Origin: Rhizoclosmatium globosum
Taxonomy: Eukaryota; Chytridiomycota; Chytridiomycetes; Chytridiales; Chytriomycetaceae
Assembly: GCA_002104985.1 (NCBI GenBank)
Contig: MCGO01000127.1
Location: forward strand, 1 to 64,000
DNA length: 64,000 nt
Direction: 5' to 3'
Part shown: piece by piece, positions 21,074 to 31,252 of the stretch
Layout of the letters: each line of letters opens with the position of its first letter
Position numbering within the stretch: the stretch's first letter is position 1
Translations under genes and position numbers: made by a program
The notes under the pieces: model-generated
Told to the model about the DNA's origin: nothing
The model's database searches: none
The model's input: only the letters and a program-made list of their open reading frames with translations

Positions 21074-22258
21074 ACGTCCTTTAACAAGAGTAGTCAAGTT
21101 AGGCAAGTCATACACGTTCACAGGAGTAATTCGCTTTGCATTCTTAATCGTAGTAACAGCACGTTGCGGAACACCCCATTCCTCAAGGGTCTTAGCAAGC
21201 GACGCCGCTTCTTTCGGGAGGTCGGTGTAAGGTCTCCAGTCAGGATCTTCGTCAAGGTTCGAAGGTGGATAACAGTCGAGAGCGTAGAAAGTGGCCATTT
21301 TTGCTCCGTTTTTGGCACAGACAACAACGCGACCTTTCACTGGGGCCATATAGCATTGCATTGGGTAGTCAAAGTCGACAAGGGTTCCGTCAGGACGAGT
21401 TCCGCGTTCAATCACTGTTGTTTTCGGCCTTAATAAACTAAAAAGTTGACATATATAAGCGGGTAAAGAAAATATACCTCCAATGTGTCCAACGGCCATG
21501 CAAACAGGCTTGGGGGCTTCCGGGAACACCGCAGTTCTAGTCTTAGAATGAATTCCATCAGCCGCCACAACCAAATCAGCCACAGTGTTAGTCCCGTCTT
21601 CAAACTCAATCACAACTCCATCCTCGTTTTCAGTTACAGACTTGAGCTTCTTTCGGATAACGGTTTTGATCCCGGCTTTATGCACTTCTTTGATCAAGAC
21701 AGAGTGGAACTCCGACCGGATGACGGTGAGCGGCGGGATCTCGTTGGGTGCTGTGACGGCATTCTTCCGGATGATTGGATCCTTTGGGTTTGTAATGATG
21801 GGGCAAATTTAAGGGGAGTGATAGAGCAGTGAGGCGCGTGTGGGAGACAAACAAGACGCCGGAACAAGAAATAACACTTACAGATCCATCAATCTTCATA
21901 AAGTGGAAAGTCTTGGGTGCTTCTCCAGTCCGCAGCGTCTCTACGGCGTCCAGAAGTCCCACATTTTGAAGGGCACGTAAGCCATTGCTATACAAGGACA
22001 GACCTCCACCAGTCTCGCCGAATTCGATCGTCTGGTCGTCGTTCTTGCCTTTTGATTGGAGGACTGCGACAGGATCGATTTTGTCATAGAGCGTGACCTA
22101 GATGATTTAAGAGGTATCTGTTAGCAGTTGAATTGGAGGACTGATAAGAAAGTGGATTTCGGGCTGGAGGGGGTATGTACGTTGTATCCTTTCTGTTTCA
22201 AGGCGATAGCAGCAACGGCACCTGCTGGGCCAGCTCCGATGATGGCAACTGTTGGCAT

Positions 22259-22650
22259 TTCTGGGAATTTTGTGGTGGGTGGAGGGTGGAGATCGCCTTC
22301 CAAGACACGCGACCAGAAAGAGATGGAGATTGTGCGAATTTGAATTCAAACCATTCCAATGCTTGTTCAAACCAACGAACAGAAATACCATGTTATATGC
22401 GTTACTCATATTTACATATATAGTTGGTTATTTTGAAAACCAATTTTAACTTACCAAGTGAGAATTAAGTAGAAACCCTTATCCCTTCCGCTTTCGAGAA
22501 AGGAAACGATATCCATGAATATTTAATCTATCTTAACAACTTATCGAATGTTTTCGTGACTCATACTTAAGCACTCCCATGTGGAATCCGCATAAATCGT
22601 GGAGGAAACCATTCAGGCAGAATACCAAAGCATAACCATCCACGAAAAGC
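22259..22650. other. Divergent intergenic region
   Basis: Spacer between the flavin monooxygenase start and the hypothetical gene at 22651. It should hold both promoters. No clear TATA box or operator was recognised, only AT-rich stretches (TTTACATATATAG near 22410). Confidence 0.35.
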
Positions 22651-23370
22651 ATGACCACCCAACCTCAACAACCAGCTTCCGGCCGCTGGCTCTTCATACC
22701 CTCCGATATTCCCGCAGACACAATCGATGAAACAATATCCCTTGGCTACTCCGACTTCTTCATCTCAGAGTTAACATCCGACTCCGAAGACTCCGAAACC
22801 GGCGTGAAACTCACTCTCGCTCAGCGCCGTGCGCGTCACCAAGAGAAACGTGCTGCACGCAAGAATAAGTGGAAGCCAACGAGTAAACCTGATGTTCCGT
22901 TACCGCTGTCTCCTCCACCGCAACCACCCACATTGTCTGATGATGAAATCAAGAGGATTAAGACGCATGATACGGTGCAAGGGTTGATTGAGTCTTTGCG
23001 GTTGCTGAATGTACGGATGGAGGGGTTGCTTACAACAAACCTTTCCGAGGATGCAGAGTTGAAGGCAACGCAGATTGAGGCTGTTAGTACTGCGATAAGC
23101 AGTGCAACGTTCGTCTTGGATTCGATGGATTCCGGTGCGGGGGATTCTGGAGATGAAAGCGTTGCAGTTACAGTCGCTGGGGAGACGGCGGAGACGAGAG
23201 CTGGCAAACTAGGAGTACTGGCGGATCGTATTAAACTATATTCAGAGAAGTTGAGGGATCAGAGTGGAAGTGGTGAAATTGTTGCTTCCCGGGCTGAGAA
23301 GCACAAGGGTCGTAAGATTGACACTGCGATTCGCAGAGTCGAGAGGGAAATCAAAAAGGCGGGGATGTAA
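22651..23370 (+). CDS. Hypothetical protein, 239 aa, single exon
   Basis: I do not recognise the family. The frame is intronless and starts MTTQPQQPASGRWLFIPSD. It has an acidic Ser-rich patch (ELTSDSEDSETG), then a strongly basic helix (LAQRRARHQEKRAARKNKWK), a proline-rich hinge (PLPLSPPPQPPTLS), and a predicted all-helical half with coiled-coil character (TVQGLIESLRLLNVRMEGL; later KLGVLADRIKLYSEKLRDQ) ending RRVEREIKKAGM. No signal peptide or membrane segment is seen, so the protein is probably cytosolic or nuclear. Codon use looks like real coding sequence with stops only at the end. A polyadenylation-like AATAAAAA lies at about 23417. Confidence 0.75.
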   Translation: MTTQPQQPASGRWLFIPSDIPADTIDETISLGYSDFFISELTSDSEDSETGVKLTLAQRRARHQEKRAARKNKWKPTSKPDVPLPLSPPPQPPTLSDDEIKRIKTHDTVQGLIESLRLLNVRMEGLLTTNLSEDAELKATQIEAVSTAISSATFVLDSMDSGAGDSGDESVAVTVAGETAETRAGKLGVLADRIKLYSEKLRDQSGSGEIVASRAEKHKGRKIDTAIRRVEREIKKAGM

Positions 23371-24048
23371 AGAGCTCGCTGTAAATGTTATATCTGCCAT
23401 TTATCTTCAAAGTTTCAATAAAAAACTTTCATGATACCGTGAACCAAACCCATTGAGCAAGGCGTAGTCCTTGTAGTGAGTATCACGAAGATGCTTAGTC
23501 TACATCTTGCATAAGGTTACAGATATCAGCTTTAAGGCAATAAGGCTGACCAATCCAAATACCTATCAAAATAAGTTGAATCACAGGTAGGTTACAATTG
23601 CGTTGAAGCATTTCTTGGTATTTAACAGGAAGGGTAAACAACCTGACACATTCTACCAAACCAACCAGAACCATAATTGAAACTAACAAGTAAATTAACC
23701 GTTAAATATTGAAAACAGAGTCTGAAGGATCGTTCACCTCGAATTTTGGATAAGATTTTGCTTATAAGGTATAGTGTAGCCTCAGGTGTAGCCTACGAAT
23801 CTACACATACCGTATAAATAAGCTTAAAGATTAAACTAAGAAAGAAAAAGACTTTCAACAAATATTGGTGTGTCAGACAAATGTTTGGCATCTCAATTCA
23901 AGGATAAATGAGCACATACAACCAACAGGTGGTGCTAGCCTAAAAATAACCCTAATACAAAAGTAAAGGAAATATGCTGAAGTATGTCTCAAAAATCCTT
24001 AAACCCTAAGTTTCATTTCGTTTTAAGAGTATTAAACACCCTCAAAAG

Positions 24049-24116
24049 TGTCGAGTGTTGTATTATCACCCGGGTTTCTGATACCCGTAACCCCGGTTCG
24101 AATCCGGGTACGACCT
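24049..24116 (+). tRNA. tRNA-Gln(CTG)-like sequence, probably a pseudogene
   Basis: The 3' half is perfect: anticodon stem CGGGT/ACCCG around loop TTCTGAT (anticodon CTG, Gln), T-arm CCCGG-TTCGAAT-CCGGG with an exact B box (GGTTCGAATCC), acceptor strand ACGACC and discriminator T, as in eukaryotic tRNA-Gln. The 5' half is short by about 4 nt: only GTCG of the acceptor can pair, and the D-loop lacks the GG pair. It may be a decayed gene or a tRNA-derived element. Confidence 0.5.
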
Positions 24117-24346
24117 AGTCTTGATGCGTTTTGGGGGTAAGGTGTTTGTTGGTTGTTGTCAACTCAAACAACTCACACAACTGTACTGATGCATCGAAAA
24201 GGTGTGGGTATTGACAATGTATATACAATAGTTTAAGGCGGTGTCTCCAGTGGAAATCTTGGAGGTGGTGCCGTTCCTCGCTTGTGTTTCCGCACAAGTT
24301 TGGTTTGGAACAGAAACCGTGAGTTTATCAAAAATACCTATTTGTT

Positions 24347-24553
24347 ATGGGAACCGGGTTTGATACTGCTGCCGCCACAGTCGCTCTGATTGTCGCAGTG
24401 CTGAATGTTTATGGTATCTCATTCACCACCATTACGGCAGTGAATCCGGACACAAGCAACGTTCCTTTAGACTATTATTGCTATCCAGGTGCTGATTTCA
24501 AAGACTTTGACTGCTCATATTACAGGGCTCAAGGTCGAAATGAAACCGCATGA
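24347..24553 (+). CDS. Possible small membrane or secreted peptide
   Basis: A 68-codon frame starting MGTGFDTAAATVALIVAVLN with a hydrophobic N-terminal segment and a short polar tail with two cysteines (DYYCYPGADFKDFDCSYY). It could be a short secreted peptide or chance. No homologue is recognised, and the ATG has no clear context. Confidence 0.2.
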   Translation: MGTGFDTAAATVALIVAVLNVYGISFTTITAVNPDTSNVPLDYYCYPGADFKDFDCSYYRAQGRNETA

Positions 24554-24660
24554 ATTATCGTGTTGAAATAGGAAACGAGTGAATTTATTTGCTTCTTTGC
24601 TGACATTATTAATATAGTATATTTAAGAGTTTTTTGATCAGTTCTTCACTCCACAGATAT

Positions 24661-26215
24661 TTAGTTTGTGAAGCAGCTCATCAACTTGTGCGTCCATTGC
24701 TACGGTAGTTCAAATGTTAACGCAAACCCATCTCATAAAAAAGATCTTGCCTGGTGTAGCATGAAAATGAGCCCCATCTATTGTATCTTGCGACCAAGGC
24801 AACGTAATATCAAACGAATTCATGATTGTCAAACCTTTCCGTCTAAAAACTTTCTCTGCATAGTCCGACCACACTTTAAGTCTATAGTTAATCCTCCAGT
24901 CAATGCTTTTTGCATGCGGAACATTCAGATTCGGGTTAATTGTGAAAGCATTGACTCCCATCCATATGAAGTTGATTGGCTGTTTCTTTTGCATTCTAAC
25001 GCGTCGTTGGTTTATCACTTCGATCCAATTCGCTACATGTTCAAGCAAATCCACGTATCGCTCCACATTGAAGTGACCTCCTTTATGAATAGCACTGCCA
25101 GGCCAATGTGCCAGTGTAAATACGACAGTGTCAAATGGGAATACGAGCTTCTCCGTTTCTGATAGGTTCATTTTCTTATCGTACGATCGATAACCGGCAA
25201 CATTTCTGGTCTATTCGACAACCCAGTGGCTCCCTTTGTCGAGATAAGTTTAGCAAGAATAATCAACTTAAAATCTTTACCATATGTACGGCTTGCCATA
25301 CATCTTCAATTTATATCTCTCCCGCTCAGTCTCGCTCGTCATCCTCAAAAAGACTCCTTGCTGTGGTTCAGTTCTTCCACAAGCAGGAAGCTCTCCGTTG
25401 AGGATTTTTTCCAGTTTCAGTGAAGAGTACTTTGGACACCACAAACAAACTTCAAGCAAAAAATCTTTTGCTAATAGCTGTTTGTAAACAGGTTTCGGCC
25501 ATACGTCTTCGATCACTTCGTCGACTGCCTTAAAGTAGTCATAAGTATTAATGAGTTGAACGGTGTAATGTCCCGGATTTGTGAGTCTGAACGGAAGTTT
25601 GTATTCACAGTCTCCGAGATGAGTCCAAAGTGAGGGTGTTTCCCTCTGCGGTCCGTCAAAAATCAGTTGGAACGCGTCTGGTCCCAGCTTCTTTTTGAAG
25701 TACTGATCCAAAATGGGATTGTGTGAAACAGTCATTTGCAACATAGAGTCGCATATTGATTTATTGGTCCGTGACACAAGAAAGTATCCCTGTCCACAGA
25801 ATCGCGTTGATTCGCAGAGCGTAATAGTAAAATTATTTGATGTTGACGGCAGGATAGTACAGTTATCTCGAAAGTCTTTTTTGAGTTGAATTCGTTTGTC
25901 ATAAGCCTCCCATTTCGGACATAATAACTCTTTCGATCTAGCACTATCCTCAAGAGTGGAATCAATAATAAGAGGAACAATCGGCTCCGTTTTTAGGTTG
26001 GGTAGACTGTGGTCAAATAAAAACTCTGAATTCAGCCTAACTTCACCAGGTGCTGGCGGCAGAGCGAATCTTCCGGCTGATATATTTAGCCAGTTTTGGT
26101 GTTGAAATCCGTCAAAGGAAGTGTTACTTTCGAAATAAAGATAGATGACAGTGCCGGCAAACCCAAACAAGAGTACAGCCCCAATTCTAAATAAGTCGCG
26201 TTCAAAGCACTTCAT
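24661..26215 (-). CDS. Type II membrane protein, SGNH/PC-esterase-like
   Basis: Probably a Golgi or cell-surface acyl-esterase or glycan-modifying enzyme. The start at 26215 (MKCFERDLFRIG) is followed by a single membrane anchor (AVLLFGFAGTVIYLYF), then a long luminal region with many cysteines. After an intron near 25280-25200 the second exon has FPFDTVVFTLAHWPGS, INFIWMGVNAF and, near the end, SQDTIDGAHFH, which fits the C-terminal Asp-x-x-His of SGNH/PC-esterase folds. A last short exon (WTHKLMSCFTN, stop at 24661) follows a GTTTGC donor and a CGTAG acceptor. The exact first junction is uncertain: the most likely donor is GTACAT at about 25296. The SGNH Ser motif was not seen clearly, so the enzyme class is tentative. 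It is divergent from the secreted protein at 26353. Confidence 0.5.
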
Positions 26216-26352
26216 GACTGTTGTTCAGAACTGTTAAGCTTGAGTTTGATTCAAAGAGCATACCTGTTGAACGCGTTCTATTCAACTTTGACAGGTGGAA
26301 ATCAGAAGTCCACAGTTTTTCTTCCATTCAATCGTCCACATTTCACGCTTTC

Positions 26353-26803
26353 ATGTATTCCTGTATTCTTCTGCTTCTCAACTTTGCACTGACTCTCGGT
26401 GTGGGTGTATATTACCCAGCTGACGGTACTCTGGTAAATTTAGCTTGGCTATACCTTCCAATGTTTCCCTTACACCATTACGTACAAGGTGCTGCCAAAC
26501 TCAACCATATCATCAATGTATCATCTTATTAACGCGCTATCTGCGGGTAGCAAGGATGTCTATGTTTACGTCGAACCTGGGCACACCCTTGTTCATCAAT
26601 CTCACCGACCTTTCAACGGAGATTTGTCTGAAAGATTCAGTATCACTACACCGTCTGTTGAGGGACCTTTCGCGATTGTCTATTACGACTTCATTGTTGC
26701 TGGTGTCCAGAATTGGCCTTCTGTGACTGCGACAACAGTTGGACTTTATGTAACTTCAGTGATTCCAACTCCAACAGCTATTCCAACACCAGTTTACAGA
26801 TAA
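26353..26803 (+). CDS. Small secreted protein, unknown function
   Basis: Two exons. Exon 1 (26353 to about 26430) encodes a clear signal peptide (MYSCILLLLNFALTLGVG). The GTAAAT donor and ACAAG acceptor at about 26490 join GTL to VLPNSTISSMYHLIN. The mature part is about 120 residues with alternating beta-strand-like hydrophobics (KDVYVYVEPGHTLVHQ, EGPFAIVYYDFIVAGVQ) and ends in a Pro/Thr-rich tail (SVIPTPTAIPTPVYR). It has one cysteine at most after cleavage. I do not recognise the family. It shares its upstream region with the divergent SGNH-like membrane protein. Confidence 0.6.
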
Positions 26804-26930
26804 TATGGAATAAAGTCAAATATATTTACGATGATTTTTTTGCTGCCTTTAGAAGAACCTTCCTTCCAACCCAGAAGATATCGACGCCTTTGCCTGCTCG
26901 CGATCTTCTTCGTCTTCATCCAGCGTCTTG

Positions 26931-27377
26931 TTAGATCCCGGTCGAGATAACGGAGTCAACAGCAACGAACGCTTCATGCTCATAGATTATGTCTTTTGAT
27001 ATTTGAGCGGACGTTGGGGTCACGAAAAAGTCTGTGTTGGCAGTCAACAGTTCTGGAGTCTCCACAAGCTCACCCGTTCCCAAAAACTCCACGTTGGCAT
27101 CAAACAAAGTGTCAAACTGGAGCGGTACAGATTCCTGTTTTACAGGTATACTCGGAATCACTCTACTGCTCAACGTGTTTTTCCGGAATGGCGCTCCCTT
27201 TTCTACCAATGTGTTAGGTTCAGAAGTGACGTTCGTCTCAGCTGGGGATGCAGATGCAATTTGAGCTCGAGTATCTCCAAACGACCTCTCGAAACCTATC
27301 CGCTCCATGATCTGAGGCAATATGGTTTCCGTTTTGATGTGAAGCTTGATTAAATCCGAGCAATCCACGTTTTTCAA
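26931..27377 (-). CDS. Hypothetical protein, 148 aa
   Basis: Open frame starting MKNVDCSDLIKLHIKTETIL, 70 bp downstream of the SulP transporter stop and on the same strand. The composition is acidic and polar, with several Val/Thr/Glu-rich phrases (PIPVKQESVPLQFDTLFD, ELVETPELLTANTDFF), and no membrane segment or signal. It looks more like coding sequence than chance, but no family is recognised. It could be a separate gene or part of a longer 3' untranslated region. The sequences flanking it (about 26918 and 27389) both carry TCCAGCGTC, a possible short direct repeat. Confidence 0.35.
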   Translation of the reverse strand: MKNVDCSDLIKLHIKTETILPQIMERIGFERSFGDTRAQIASASPAETNVTSEPNTLVEKGAPFRKNTLSSRVIPSIPVKQESVPLQFDTLFDANVEFLGTGELVETPELLTANTDFFVTPTSAQISKDIIYEHEAFVAVDSVISTGI

Positions 27378-27447
27378 CTTTGTTTTATCCAGCGTCCTGC
27401 CGCAGTGATTGTTGATTTAAAGTGAAATCAACAAGCACACAAATATT

Positions 27448-30400
27448 CTAATACAATTTATTGCTTTGAGTACCGCAAGCATATCTGAAGGAACGGCACA
27501 CTGAATTCCGGATACCTTTGACAAAGTCTCTGGAAGTCATCTCGAGTCATTTTCCACGCAGTCGATTCATCTAACGTACAGACTAATTCGCCTGTATGCT
27601 TTGTTGCCGCAAACAGTTCGATTTCACCAACCTAATTTCGATTCCCATTAGTTTACAGTTCCAAAGTGTTTTTTTGACTACTTACCATACTTCCTGGTAA
27701 ATACGACCTCGATCCTTTCTCTTTACTCCCAAATTCGTCTCCACTACCACCTCGCGTGCTTGAGAAGCTGCCAGTCTCAACAACAAGTAAACAGTCCCCA
27801 ACATCTCCGACTTTCCAAACAACTTCTTCACGTGAAAACTGAACTAACGTGAAAAACTGCTGAATCACATGCCCTAAAAACACATCGCTCTTTGTTCCAA
27901 GAATCGTATCCGGGATGTGGGATTGGAAGATATCAACCAAGATTCCAGCAGGGTTTGTTGAAGTGCTGATTGACGATCGTGATGAGAATTTCTTTTGGTG
28001 AAGGAATGAGTCCCGCGAGCTTTGATACAGAATCTCGTTTTCACAATATTCCAGAGCGGTTTGAGTGCTTTCAAACTGCAGGACAGGCAACTCGACGGAT
28101 CCAGCTTCAACGTCAAAGTGCTTGTCGAAAATCCCAGACTTTGAGATGGTATCACCAAGTTTTCCCATACTGCAAAAGATGAGTTGGACACCTTGACTCG
28201 CCGTGAATTCTTTTAAGCGTTGAAATCCCTGAAGTGCGGAAAACTTGGAAACATGGCGTTAGGCAACACAAGAAAAACTATCGGTAAGACAACAACTCAC
28301 ATCAACTCCTTTCACCAACGAGCAATCCAAGATAACATAATGCACTCTCTGACCTCCATCCAACCTGCTTTGAAGCACTCCCTCCAAATGCCTCTCAATC
28401 TGCGATATAACCCCAAAGAACACAAACCCATACACGTGAACTCCATGAACCCTTCCCTTCACCCCCTCCAAATACTCTTGAAACTCCATCGACCTCCGCA
28501 CATTACTCACACTCCCATCAAACGTCTCAAGAATCACACTCTCCTTGCTATACTCCACAACGAAAAACAACAGCGCAAGACAAACACCCAACAAGATCCC
28601 CTCTGTGAACCCAAACACGCCCATCACGAACACGATGCTGAGGACTGTGATGTATTCGAGACGCGAGATTGGCATGTGGAGCGTGTCGATGAGGGATTCG
28701 AGGAGGAGGTCGATGCCGAGGTGGAAGATTAGGCAGCCGATTAGGAGGGTTGGGACGAAACGGATGACGTCGCCGCCGACGAGCCAGAGGGCTGCGGTTC
28801 CGATGGCGAGTAGAGCACCGGCGACCCGGGATTGTCCGCCACATCGCATAACGAGAAGAGAGTTGGAATATACCAAGTAGTTTTGAGGGACACCGAATAC
28901 ACCCGCGAGTGTGTTGGATACACCATGGCAATATAATTCATTGTTCATGTCGTATTGCTGACCGGTTGATACGCCCTGTGAGAGACCAAACAGGTGAGTA
29001 TATTTATTGCTAAAGCGATGCAAGTACGTACCAATGCGGGTATATTGATGGGAACATGTAATAGTGCAAAGAACACCAGAGACGCTTGAATGGGAAGAGT
29101 TCGAAGCACTGCTAGCCAGCTGATGCCTTGGAATCCATTAAAATACGTCCATAATGTGTAAAATGGCAGTGGATCTCCCGACATATTGAACAAGAAGCCC
29201 ATATCTGCATATGACAGTTTAGAATTCAGTCACTGCTCTTCCAAAACCGTAAACAAACCTCTCAAGCTTTCAAACGTTGCGCCACATGAAAATGCAATAA
29301 TGTAGAATAGTACAGGGACAATACAGTAAAATGCAGGAACAAAGAGTGGATTGTGGATTCTATGCTGCAGTACTTTGAGGAGAATCGCAAGTCCCAAACT
29401 TGATCCCCAAAGTAGTAAAACAGATGGAGTAAAGAGAGTTTCCCAGAATACAACGCTGAACTCGGGTGTCAAGCCACTCGTAATTTCAACACCAGTCACC
29501 ATCAAGAACCAACCTGCAAACAAGCATGTGAGTTAATCTCGAAGTTGAAGCATTCAGCAAGCTATATTCATGTCCCTCCGCTCGAGTCCTACCCTTTGTG
29601 AACGAAATAAATGAGCTCCAATTGTGTCTTTACGATGCGAACTCTTCCTTCTTGCTAAGCGAAACGCCGGTTCGCTTCGCTTACACTGCGCTCACTTAAA
29701 CTGCACTCACCAATTCCACCAATACATCCAATAAGAACTTGTCGCGGAAAGAACTGTATCAGATTCCCAAGCTTATAATAAGCCAGCAAGAAAAACACGA
29801 CACCAGTCAGTATAGTAGAGAGCGACACAGCGACCATAACAGTGGCTAGCACTGCCTCTACAGAAGCCCCAGATTCTGCCATTTCACTTTCAATAGATGC
29901 AACAATCAGGTATATGAAGGGCATGACTTCAATCTGCATAGATCCATTCGCGCCCGGGAATTTACTGAGGAACGTGAACACAAGCTGAATGCAAAAAGAC
30001 AACAGTTTAAGAAAATGCGAGAACCGTGAAGTACATACCTGAGACAGAATAGTTGAAACCAAAAACATTTGAACGCCGACTTGTGGAGCCGAAACGGGAA
30101 TGATTGAAGATTTTGAGGGAAATACAATGACACCGTAAGAGAGAGAATCAAGAAGAATGAGGAGGAGACCGAGAGTTGCAGCGGGTAGGCATGAGAGAAT
30201 GTGGAAGGGGAGGGTAGCAAGAGACAGGGTTTCGTCATAGTCTTTCTCTTGAGAATTCAATGAAGTGAATAGGAGGTTGTTTGAAGGAGGAGCCGGGCCA
30301 GGAGAGTCAACGGTAACATCGGAGTCAGCCAGAAGTGGCGTTCGCTCTGTCGTCCTTCCTCTTTGCCCCGTCGTATTCAGCACAGGTTTCGAGAGAGTCG

Positions 30401-30866
30401 CCGTGTTCAAGCGCTGCGAATCGACCGTTGACGCCACCATCAAATCAAGGTGATCTGCATCGAGCGCAAGCGAAAGCGCCAGCGACTCGGCGCGGACTTC
30501 ATCGGCACTTTGCGCACTTTGCGCACTTTGCCCCGCATTCGACACCGACACCGACACTGACACGTCCGATGGCGCCCGCGACCCGGACCGGCCACTGTCG
30601 CCGTGGTTGTTCGATGCGTAGACACGGCGCAGCGATGCGAGTGGCGTCAGAGACGAGGCCGCCGATCGCAGCGACGTCGAGGCCGAGATGCTCGACGAGT
30701 ACGACGACGATGATGATGCGGCTTGAAGCGCGTACGGCGACACGAGGCGGTGCACACTTAGAAGCGATGTCCCTGGACCTGCTCGCATCGGCGACGTGCC
30801 CAGTGTGTCGTCGCGTACGTTTGTTGTTCGCACGCGGATGTTGATGTGGCTGCTTCCAGTGGCCAT
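27448..30866 (-). CDS. SulP family transporter with STAS and cyclic-nucleotide-binding-like domains (Vsb1/YGR125W type)
   Basis: Membrane transporter of the SLC26/SulP family, probably vacuolar. The start MATGSSHINIRVRTTN (30866) leads into about 200 residues of disordered Ser/Ala-rich cytosolic tail. The transmembrane core begins about 30190 (LPFHILSCLPAATLGLLLIL, then SYGVIVFPS). Further exons carry LIQFFPRQVLIGCIGGIG, GWFLMVTGVEITSGL, CGGQSRVAGALLAIGTAA and FVPTLLIGCLIFHLGIDLLL. A STAS domain follows (VHYVILDCSLVKGVD, then FSALQGFQRLKEFTASQGV). The C-terminal domain with VWKVGDVGDCLLVVETGSF and, after an intron, VGEIELFAATKHTGELVCTL resembles the cNMP-binding fold. This three-part layout is that of fungal YGR125W/Vsb1 proteins. 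The stop is at 27448. The intron at about 29525-29708 is unusually long. Confidence 0.85.
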
Positions 30867-31252
30867 TGTTTGCGTGTGTGTGATTGGGCCCTTGTGCGTT
30901 GGTTGGTTGGTTGGTTGCTGCTTGGAAGTGAGATCTGATAAGATCAAGCGAAAGAGGAGAAGGGGGCACAAACATATGTACTAACAGAAAACTGATTTAA
31001 GGAACGATAAGGTAGAAACAGATAAGGTGAGACTTGTTCTTTCATTGCGTTACATATAATGCCCAATTAGGAGTGCTGAAGTATATCAACGTGGCGCAAT
31101 TTGTGACAACTATTCAATGCCAGAAAAGAAGACAATGTTGATTGTTTTCAGGAATGATTTGAAAACGGAAAAGTAAAGGAATAAATCTATAACTGTATTC
31201 CACAATTAACCATCACGATTCCATAAACCGGCCCCACCTCCCATCAACCAAA
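30867..31252. other. Intergenic, SulP promoter and Rabin8 3' flank
   Basis: No gene seen. It includes a (GGTT)4 microsatellite at about 30898-30915 (plus strand). The AT-rich part 31000-31200 probably carries the 3' end signals of the Rabin8/Sec2 gene. Confidence 0.35.

Larger units (their letters stand above)
16106..22258 (-). pseudogene. Class A FAD-dependent monooxygenase, interrupted by a hAT element
   Basis: Aromatic or kynurenine-type flavin hydroxylase. It reads from ATG 22258 (MPTVAIIGAGPAGAVAA, the GxGxxG FAD-binding start) through LVVAADGIHSKTR (the DG motif) to KGRVIL at 21066. It resumes after the transposon at 16459 with IGDAAHGTTPTYGQGVNQAI (the GD motif) and ends KKEVPGIRF at 16106. 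Removing the element 16460-21065 and one copy of the 8-bp duplication restores one continuous exon exactly between VIL and IGD. Short introns lie near 22090-22170 and 21780-21880. A stretch near 21425-21480 (GGIFSLPAYICQLFSLL) looks intron-like but is in frame and has no compatible splice phase. The gene should be null in this haplotype unless an allele lacks the insertion. The substrate cannot be told. Confidence 0.88.
23371..24660. other. Long gene-poor stretch
   Basis: AT-rich sequence with no convincing protein gene. It contains a degenerate tRNA-Gln (24049-24116) and one small possible reading frame (24347-24553). Sequence from 23700 to 24030 shows no repeat or coding pattern that I could identify. 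Confidence 0.4.

Noticed and set aside
23495..23689. 64-codon minus-strand frame in the gene-poor stretch
   Set aside because: Short, no recognisable motif, no start context and no splice continuation; not distinguishable from chance.
24001..24012. Telomere-like AAACCCTAAG
   Set aside because: A single occurrence, not a tandem repeat; likewise the CATCCCTAAG at 21058 is the end of the hAT element.
30335..30844. Plus-strand frame opposite the SulP N-terminus
   Set aside because: Low-complexity Arg/Ala/Thr-rich shadow of the Ser/Ala-rich disordered tail coded on the other strand.
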